From NCBI GenBank assembly GCA_036261615.1, contig DATAKK010000054.1:1-20770 (forward strand): a DNA stretch of 20,770 bases. The letters are read 5' to 3'. Source of the DNA: JAJYQH01 sp036261615. GTDB lineage: Bacteria > Actinomycetota > Actinomycetes > Propionibacteriales > Propionibacteriaceae. This document shows positions 12,965-18,595 of this stretch, one piece after another. Below the pieces are notes generated by a model. That model was given only the letters and a program-made list of their open reading frames with translations. It had not been told where the DNA came from and made no database searches. The first letter of the stretch is position 1. Each line of letters begins with the position of its first letter. A program made the position numbers and the translations under genes.

Positions 12965-15958
12965 CTAGGACGCGATCATGGTCTCTCCCTGAGTGACCTT
13001 GTCCGCGTTCGCGAAGAGCAGATCCGGAAGGTCTCGGTACTCGGCCGGGTAGGTGGGACTGTTGGGGTCGGGCGAGTGAAGGCAGGACGAGCACAGCAGC
13101 CCGGACGGAATCTCGGGGACCAGAACTGCGATGTCGAACACGGAGCCGCTGTTGGGACCGCAGTGGGTGCACTTGCGAACCGAGTACCAGCCGCCCGGTC
13201 GTCCGGGTCGCTTGTCCTCTTCTCCATCGGGCGGTGATGCAGGTTCAACTGAGTGTCCGAAGTGGTTCTCGATCAACATTTTGCGCAGGGTCACCAGTCC
13301 CGACTGGCCCATGCCAAGGCGCTTCGCGACCAGGCTGAGCCGGTCGGTGCCTCCTGCTTCGATGAGTTCGCGGAGTGCGGCATGTCGCATCCCCGTGGTT
13401 GGCGAATACGGTCCCTTCTTCAAACTCGGGTTGTCGAAGTAGGCGCGACGGACTGTCATGACGTAGGCCGGGTCCAAGTCCTGGAACGGTTCGAGCGATT
13501 CGTCGTGAGCGATCGCCCAGATGAGTGCGCGGACTCGGGGCAGCGGGCAGGTAAGTAGACAGGAGGACGCCGGACGGGACATGCCCACCTGGTCGTGCAG
13601 GTAGATCTGCGCAGCCTGCTGTATCGACGCCATGTTGCGGCGGGGGCCGCGTACGGAGTACGCCTGGAGCTCGCCGAGCCCACCCTCCGTGACTTCTTCG
13701 ACGCACAGTGCGCGAGCCACCGCATACGCCCGGGAGGTTCCGTCGACACGCGCCTTCCCGTTTTGACGAACGCGCCCACGAATGGGTCCGAGCACGATCC
13801 CGTCAACCGACGTCAAGGGGATCGCGACCGAGAACTCGAAGTGCAGGGAGATGTCGTCGATCGCGGTGATCTTGAACGTGGGGAGCACACGTCTCACGTC
13901 TGCGATCGTCCGCTTGTCTGCACGCAAGATGCTGCCAAGCCGGGCCAGGACGCCAGCCAGCAATTCAAGGTCGTCCTCAGGGACCTCGAAGTCAGGACGG
14001 ACAACGGGTGCGGCACGAAGCGCCTCCAACTCGGTCTCCAGTTGCGCTGTACGCTCCCACTCCCTGATCGCCGCCTCTTCAGCATCCTGAAGCATCCCCG
14101 CGGGAACTGCCCGAAGAGCGCGTCCATTGATGTGCGTGATCCCGTCACGCAGGGCCTGGTCTTCCTCGCGGCGGGACCGAAGGTCCTCGCTCGCCAGACG
14201 GGCCCTTCGCCGCTGGCGGGTGAGGGCGTTCTCGAGCGTTGTGATTTCGAGAGCGCGAGGAACGACGTTGCCGGTCAAGCGGCGGGCCAGGACCGACGTC
14301 AGGCCATGTTCATCACGCAGGTAGGGCACACCTGTCTCGATGGCCTCGGCTGCGAGTCGCGCGATTGTCTCGTGCAGCTCGACGCCCGAGCACACGCCGA
14401 CGCGTTCATTGGGGACCCTAGCGTTCGTGAGGTACCACGGTCGACGTGCGGACTTCTCAGGCGAGAGCGTCTTGTCGATCGGTCGGCGAAGTACGGCATA
14501 GGAGCCGCTCACGGCCTGCAGGAAGAACTCGAATTCCCCGTCCCGCCACACGGGATAGCCGGCCAGGAGCATCGCCTGCTTGTGCTTCGTCGGCCGCGGC
14601 TTGGGCGTGTCCGCGCCCTGCTCGACAGTCCGCACGACGTCAGCCACCCAAGGTCGCCGAGCCGGCCGCTTACCCATCTCGTCGATGAGCTGCCCCTGCC
14701 GTCCCGCCCAGGCAATCTCCAACTCCGTCTGCGGGCCGATCTCGCGCATACGTTCCCGCGCTGCGGTTTCGGCTAACCAGTCAGATCCGGCAAGCCCGTG
14801 TGAGATCCGATGTTCAACCGCGAGCCTCACCGCCCGCGCAAGAAGCTCATCGCTGATTCCTTCGAACAGGTCTTCGACGTCTACGACCAACCGGTGCGCG
14901 TAGCGCCCGTTCTCTAGGTCGATGATTCGTGCGGCGGCGTAGGCGGCGTCCAATGTGGACGGCTGCGTGTGCTGGCATACGTACTTGCCCTGAGCCAGAT
15001 CCGGAAGTTGGTCGAGCACCCGCCCCACCCACCTGTGGGCGTAGTCGTACTCCGGCATCGCCCAGACCTTGTCATGAATCTGCCTGCCGCGTGATGCCGG
15101 CGGGCGAACACGGTACGGGATGTCCCAGGTCAAGGCCAACCTCGTCACGAGGTCAGACTTGTTGTATCCGGGGTCTGCCAGCGCGAGCACGATCTCTTTG
15201 ATGATCGCGTGCTCTGCCGGCTCGATCTGCAGGTACTTCTCGGGGCCAACCTTGAAGCCCACCGGCGTCTGATGCCGAGACATCGTCCACTGGCCGTTCA
15301 GGAGGCCGTTGAACTTACCGCTGGTCATCTTTCGGTGAGTCGTCTTGTGGTTCTGCGATGCCTCAACCGTCAGTCGCTGCCACTCAGCCTCGGCGTTCGG
15401 ACTTCGCAGGTCGATGATCCCATCATCGTGCCGGAAGTACTTCGCATGATGCCGAAGCGCCTCGAAGGTCTTGGACGAATGCTTGAACGCCCGGACGGCG
15501 CGGTCGAACCGACCAACGAAGACGGTGTGCGGTTTGATGTCACGCACGACGCTCCGGAGCAGCGCCGAGACCGCGTTCTCCTCCTCAGAGTCCCCCATCT
15601 CCAGGTTCGATGCTGTAGCCGACCCCAGCGCATACAGAACTGAGGTACTCCCGACCGACCAGAGGGCCGCGCTTCCATAGTCAGGCAGCGGCCAGCGACA
15701 CGCGTCAGGAAACTTGCCGGGAGACAGCAGCGGGTCGAGCCCAGCCGCCCGAATCTCACTCCAGCCCTCAAGCTCGGGGTAGAGCATGAGCGTGCGCTGC
15801 AGCATGGACTTCAGGTCTTCCTGCGCACCGACGCCACTCTGGCGCGCGTAGACCAGGTTGCGAACGACAGGGACGCCGTCGCCTGCTGCCAGCGGCGGCG
15901 TCGTCCAGCCCTCGGGCATCCCGTAAACCGGGGCAGCCCTTCCTGCCAGCTCTATCAA
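12965..15958 (-). CDS. Oversized divergent large serine recombinase (997 aa)
   Basis: Resolvase/invertase hallmarks are visible: VYARQS with presumptive nucleophile S41, and R150-F-D152-R153-x2-R156 matching the RxDRxxR catalytic block, but with about 40-50 extra residues between them. A recombinase domain follows (TTHRKMTSGKFNGLLNG, TPVGFKV, IEPAEHAIIKEIVLAL; about 205-330). A charged helical coiled coil at about 570-650 is typical of large serine integrases. The usual central Cys4 zinc ribbon is not seen. Instead a long C-terminal extension has a beta-rich stretch (690-735), a helix-turn-helix-like LVAKRLGMGQSGLVTLRKML (about 876-895) and a CxxC...CxxC pair (C930, C933, C956, C959). Start is TTG 15958, overlapping the upstream stop, with AGGAG 6 bases upstream. 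It is far longer than usual family members. The role is likely DNA integration or transposition; the target is unknown. Confidence 0.72.
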   Translation of the reverse strand: MIELAGRAAPVYGMPEGWTTPPLAAGDGVPVVRNLVYARQSGVGAQEDLKSMLQRTLMLYPELEGWSEIRAAGLDPLLSPGKFPDACRWPLPDYGSAALWSVGSTSVLYALGSATASNLEMGDSEEENAVSALLRSVVRDIKPHTVFVGRFDRAVRAFKHSSKTFEALRHHAKYFRHDDGIIDLRSPNAEAEWQRLTVEASQNHKTTHRKMTSGKFNGLLNGQWTMSRHQTPVGFKVGPEKYLQIEPAEHAIIKEIVLALADPGYNKSDLVTRLALTWDIPYRVRPPASRGRQIHDKVWAMPEYDYAHRWVGRVLDQLPDLAQGKYVCQHTQPSTLDAAYAAARIIDLENGRYAHRLVVDVEDLFEGISDELLARAVRLAVEHRISHGLAGSDWLAETAARERMREIGPQTELEIAWAGRQGQLIDEMGKRPARRPWVADVVRTVEQGADTPKPRPTKHKQAMLLAGYPVWRDGEFEFFLQAVSGSYAVLRRPIDKTLSPEKSARRPWYLTNARVPNERVGVCSGVELHETIARLAAEAIETGVPYLRDEHGLTSVLARRLTGNVVPRALEITTLENALTRQRRRARLASEDLRSRREEDQALRDGITHINGRALRAVPAGMLQDAEEAAIREWERTAQLETELEALRAAPVVRPDFEVPEDDLELLAGVLARLGSILRADKRTIADVRRVLPTFKITAIDDISLHFEFSVAIPLTSVDGIVLGPIRGRVRQNGKARVDGTSRAYAVARALCVEEVTEGGLGELQAYSVRGPRRNMASIQQAAQIYLHDQVGMSRPASSCLLTCPLPRVRALIWAIAHDESLEPFQDLDPAYVMTVRRAYFDNPSLKKGPYSPTTGMRHAALRELIEAGGTDRLSLVAKRLGMGQSGLVTLRKMLIENHFGHSVEPASPPDGEEDKRPGRPGGWYSVRKCTHCGPNSGSVFDIAVLVPEIPSGLLCSSCLHSPDPNSPTYPAEYRDLPDLLFANADKVTQGETMIAS

Positions 15959-16158
15959 TTCAACTCCTCGGTCCGACCGGCCCTGTCCGAATGGTCATCG
16001 GCAGACAGCCGGGAAGTTGGAACCAGATCCGTCCGTGGAGCATCCGTCGCTCGTAGCCCCTCGGAGCGACGCACCTGCAGGCGATCACCCAACGACAGCC
16101 ATGCCGCAGCTACCACCGGCGCCTCCTCGGCGGTGAGCCTGCGATCAGGTTCAGGCAT
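15955..16158 (-). CDS. Small hypothetical protein upstream of the serine recombinase
   Basis: This 67-aa acidic/basic mixed protein has no recognised family. The first 40 residues (LTAEEAPVVAAAWLSLGDRL) could form helices; the tail is polar and probably flexible. The ATG at 16158 has a strong AGGAGG ribosome binding site 4 bases upstream. The stop overlaps the recombinase TTG, so both proteins are made from one message in linked amounts. It could be a recombination directionality factor, a regulator or an accessory subunit; this is inferred only from position and size. Confidence 0.6.
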   Translation of the reverse strand: MPEPDRRLTAEEAPVVAAAWLSLGDRLQVRRSEGLRATDAPRTDLVPTSRLSADDHSDRAGRTEELN

Positions 16159-16168
16159 CGCTCCTCCT

Positions 16169-16189
16169 GATTACGACTACATCGTAATC
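16169..16189 (-). promoter_or_regulatory. Palindromic operator at the recombinase-operon ribosome binding site
   Basis: GATTACGA (16169-16176) and TCGTAATC (16182-16189) are perfect 8-base inverted arms around 5 bases. The site is AT-richer than its surroundings and lies within a few bases of the AGGAGG of the 67-aa gene, so a bound repressor would block transcription or initiation. The dimer-binding geometry fits a small autoregulator. In RNA it would also form an 8-bp hairpin just before the ribosome binding site. Confidence 0.55.
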
Positions 16190-16289
16190 TTGCCAAGCCT
16201 TACGAGCCAAGCACAAGGTTCCGAGGGCAACCTGAGCGCGCCGCCCCCTAGTGCCCCCCCCCCGGGCAGCAGTCCCCCGATGCGGGGTC

Positions 16290-16380
16290 GGCCAAGCGGG
16301 GTACCCAACCCACGGGTCACCCGAGCGGGACATCATCGGTAAGGGTGGCCAAGCTGGGTACCTCCGCCGCGGGTCACCCG
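16290..16380. repeat. Two palindrome-bearing 34-base direct repeats
   Basis: Copies at 16290-16323 and 16347-16380 (period 57) share GGCCAAGC, then GGGTACC, a 7-base divergent spacer, then CGGGTCACCCG. The last block is a perfect 11-base palindrome around a central C, and GGTACC is itself palindromic. The shared blocks are conserved while the spacer is not, as expected of protein-binding sites. They lie about 130 bases upstream of the recombinase operon and could be regulatory or recombinase-binding sites. Confidence 0.55.
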
Positions 16381-16813
16381 GGGGCCCCCACGGGCCACCC
16401 GGCAGGGTCCGCACGCGCCGGTCGGCCGAGCGGGAGCCCGGGGCGGTGCCGGAGCGCTCATCCGGCGTCGCACACGACCCTTCCTTCAACGTCGCGACAT
16501 CGGACCGGTCGGCCCGAAAACGCGTGAACGCTGGCGCCAGCTCCCGCGGCGAGCACGTCTAGTGCCAATCAGGTCGGCAATCTGGGCTACCACCCCCTGG
16601 CCGCGGCCATCTGACCACGCAGCGTTGGAACTGTCGCCATGGGGACGCCAAACCCAGGCAAGTTGCGCATCCTGGGGCGCAGGAATTACATGAGAAGTCA
16701 GACGAGGGTTTGGCTGAACTTCGTTCGTGAATGAGGGGTAGCCAAGCTCTCATCTGGCTTCGGACTCAGTGCGGTCGGCAATATCTCTGCTGCTCTGCCG
16801 CGCCCCCGCTCCC

Positions 16814-16848
16814 TCTCCCCCCGCCTCTCCCCCCGCCTCTCCCCCCGC
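16814..16848. repeat. 12-base tandem repeat, nearly three copies
   Basis: The unit TCTCCCCCCGCC is repeated 2.9 times without mismatch and stops exactly where the IS3 left terminal repeat begins. It is probably a slippage product or the target context of the insertion. Confidence 0.7.
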
Positions 16849-16877
16849 TGAACCGCCCCGGCGTGTCCGGAGACTCT

Positions 16878-17831
16878 TTAGTTTGAGACTCCGACCGGTG
16901 TCGGGGTCTGGCGGTGAGCGTAGTGAGCGTGCTCGGCCTCGACCGGCGTGAGGTCGTCGCAGTACTCGAACGGGCGGCGGCGGTTGAACCAGTCGACCCA
17001 CTCCGCGGTCGCGATCTCGAGGTCGTCCAGGCCCTTCCACGGCCGCCGCGGCTTGATCAGTTCGGTCTTGTAGAGCCCGATCACCGACTCCGCTAGAGCG
17101 TTGTCGTAGGAAGACCCGACGGCCCCGGTCGAGGGCTTGATCCCGGCGGTCGCGAGGTGCTCGGAGTAGGCCACGGACAGGTACTGGACTCCGTGGTCGT
17201 GATGGGCGATCAACCCAGCAAGATCACGGCCTTCACGGCCGCGAGTCCAGATGGCCTGCTCGACCGCGTCGACGACGAACCGGCTGGTCATCGTGGTCGC
17301 GACCGACCAGCCCAGGATCCGCCGGGCGTAGGCGTCGATGACGAACGCGGTGTAGCACCAGCCCGACCAGGTCGAGACGTACGTGAAGTCGGCGACCCAC
17401 AACCGGTCAGGCGCCAGCGGCCGGAAGTTGCGGTCCACCAGATCCATCGGCTTCGCCGAGCGCGGGTCGCTGATCGTGGTGCGCTTGACCTTGCCCCGCA
17501 CCGCTCCGCGCAGGCCGAGTTCGCCCATCAGTCGCTCAACGGTGCACCGCGCGATCGGCGGCGCCCCGGCCGCGCGCTGCCGGTTCAGCGTCAGCCACAC
17601 CTTCCGCGCACCGTAGACGCCGTAGTTCTCGGCGTACGCCTGAGCGATCTTCGGCTTCAGCTCGCCGTCCCGGATCTCGCGGGCGGTCGGCGGGCGGTCG
17701 CGCTGCTCGTAGTAGGTCGACGGGGCGATCGGGGCGCCCAGCTCGCTGAGCTGACCGCAGATCGACTCGACACCCCATCGCAGACCGTCCCCGTCGCGGT
17801 TGCCCACGACCGAGTCGATGTACTGCACCAT
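16878..17831 (-). CDS. IS3-family transposase OrfB (DDE integrase core)
   Basis: This 317-aa catalytic subunit of the insertion sequence starts MVQYIDSVVGNRDGDGLRWG. The helix-turn-helix-like HTH_21 region (AYAENYGVYGARKVWLTLN) is followed by the rve integrase core, with catalytic Asp in LWVADFTYV, Asp in HHDHGVQY and Glu in YDNALAESV. The ATG at 17831 overlaps the orfA stop (TGATG); a TTG one codon upstream is also open. In this family a -1 ribosomal frameshift usually yields the active OrfAB fusion, and I see no obvious A6G slippery site. Confidence 0.93.
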   Translation of the reverse strand: MVQYIDSVVGNRDGDGLRWGVESICGQLSELGAPIAPSTYYEQRDRPPTAREIRDGELKPKIAQAYAENYGVYGARKVWLTLNRQRAAGAPPIARCTVERLMGELGLRGAVRGKVKRTTISDPRSAKPMDLVDRNFRPLAPDRLWVADFTYVSTWSGWCYTAFVIDAYARRILGWSVATTMTSRFVVDAVEQAIWTRGREGRDLAGLIAHHDHGVQYLSVAYSEHLATAGIKPSTGAVGSSYDNALAESVIGLYKTELIKPRRPWKGLDDLEIATAEWVDWFNRRRPFEYCDDLTPVEAEHAHYAHRQTPTPVGVSN

Positions 17832-18157
17832 CAACGCTGAGGCCGGTCGAGTTCGGCCGCGAAGAAAGCCGAAGCACTCCTCAAGATCGCGTTGGCCCGC
17901 TTGAGCTCGGCGTTCTCCCGCTTCAGCCGCTTCAGCTCCGCCGCCTCATCACTGCTCGTACCCGGCCGGCTACCGGCGTCCACCTCAGCCTGGCGACACC
18001 ACTTCCTGACCGTCTCTGGCGTACCCACCCCCAGTAGCTGCGCGACCTGAGTCATCGCCGCCCATTCCGACTCATGATCGGAGCGGATCTCGCTGACCAT
18101 CCGGACCGCCCGCTCACGCAGCTCGGCCGGGTACCTCGTCGAGGTTCTCCCTGACAT
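17831..18157 (-). CDS. IS3-family transposase OrfA (helix-turn-helix)
   Basis: This 108-aa DNA-binding subunit recognises the terminal repeats. It has a transposase helix-turn-helix (YPAELRERAVRMV, then VAQLLGVGTPETVRKWCRQ) followed by a leucine-zipper-like coiled coil (AAELKRLKRENAELKRANAIL) for multimerisation. The ending FFAAELDRP is the usual junction with orfB. The ATG at 18157 lies 25 bases inside the right terminal repeat and has GGAG just upstream. Confidence 0.93.
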   Translation of the reverse strand: MSGRTSTRYPAELRERAVRMVSEIRSDHESEWAAMTQVAQLLGVGTPETVRKWCRQAEVDAGSRPGTSSDEAAELKRLKRENAELKRANAILRSASAFFAAELDRPQR

Positions 18158-18240
18158 GACTCCATCCTTCCCAAGGACTGAAGTCTCCGGACTCGCCGGG
18201 GCGGTTCAGTCCGGGACGTTCAGGACGGCTCCCCAGCCAG

Positions 18241-18591
18241 TCAAGCCTTGGGAGGTGGGCCGCGGCGGCCAGCCCTCGGAAGCTCCAAGATCCTCCGCCT
18301 AACCGTGGCCGCGTCAGCTTCTGGCTCGACGACACCCGCTCCGACGAGCGCTGCACGCAGACCCGCGTTGTTCCAGCTGTCCTCAAGGATGAGCCGGACA
18401 TCCTCATGGAGCGTCTCAGCTCGGACGACGCGCCCGTCGATCCGAAACATGCCAACGTAGTCCCCCTCGATAACGTCTACGGCTTCGATGAAATCTGCGG
18501 CTGCAGCCAGATGGTCGAAGACGATCACGTCACCAGAATGCGTGATGAGGATGACCACATCACCCGACTCGGGCATGCTCCCTTGTTCCAT
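18241..18591 (-). CDS. Putative immunity protein for the Rhs toxin
   Basis: This 116-aa protein, probably cytoplasmic (no signal peptide), starts 4 bases after the Rhs stop. That is the standard place for the gene that neutralises the toxin at the Rhs C-terminus. The fold appears alpha/beta: strands in VVILITHSGDVIVFDHL, a helix in AAAADFIEAVDVI, a strand in GMFRIDGRVVRAE, then helices and a basic Pro-rich tail. I do not recognise a family. The immunity role is inferred from position, size and low similarity to housekeeping proteins. ATG 18591 is used; ATG 18576 (MPESGD) is possible. The IS element begins 33 bases after its stop, so the gene appears intact. Confidence 0.6.
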   Translation of the reverse strand: MEQGSMPESGDVVILITHSGDVIVFDHLAAAADFIEAVDVIEGDYVGMFRIDGRVVRAETLHEDVRLILEDSWNNAGLRAALVGAGVVEPEADAATVRRRILELPRAGRRGPPPKA

Positions 18592-18595
18592 CGAT

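Larger units (their letters stand above)
16190..16848. other. 659-base gap without a credible gene
   Basis: Short open frames here (for example 16559-16753 minus, 16251-16562 plus) have no protein-like character. The stretch holds a poly-C run near 16254-16263, two palindromic direct repeats (16290-16380), and a C-rich 12-base tandem repeat (16814-16848) ending against the IS element. The promoter of the recombinase operon should lie in its left part. Confidence 0.5.
16849..18208 (-). mobile_element. IS3-family insertion sequence (1360 bp)
   Basis: Terminal inverted repeats of 27 bases begin TGAACCGCCCCGGCG at 16849-16875 and, inverted, at 18182-18208, with one mismatch at position 16. Inside are overlapping orfA and orfB on the minus strand with an apparently intact DDE core, so the element looks active. 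No target duplication is visible: the flanks are CGC on the left and GTC on the right, where IS3 elements normally leave 3-4 identical bases. This suggests later rearrangement or recombination between two copies. Confidence 0.9.

Noticed and set aside
13595..14776. 393-codon plus-strand frame
   Set aside because: It is antisense to the serine recombinase, whose frame runs without a break for 997 codons and shows domain motifs.
16559..16753. Possible 64-aa Cys-containing protein (minus)
   Set aside because: It has no ribosome binding site, no recognisable domain and no coupling to neighbours. Composition is not convincingly coding.
16814..16848. Possible CRISPR-like array
   Set aside because: The repeats are contiguous 12-base units with no spacers. 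No CRISPR array or cas gene is seen anywhere in the window.
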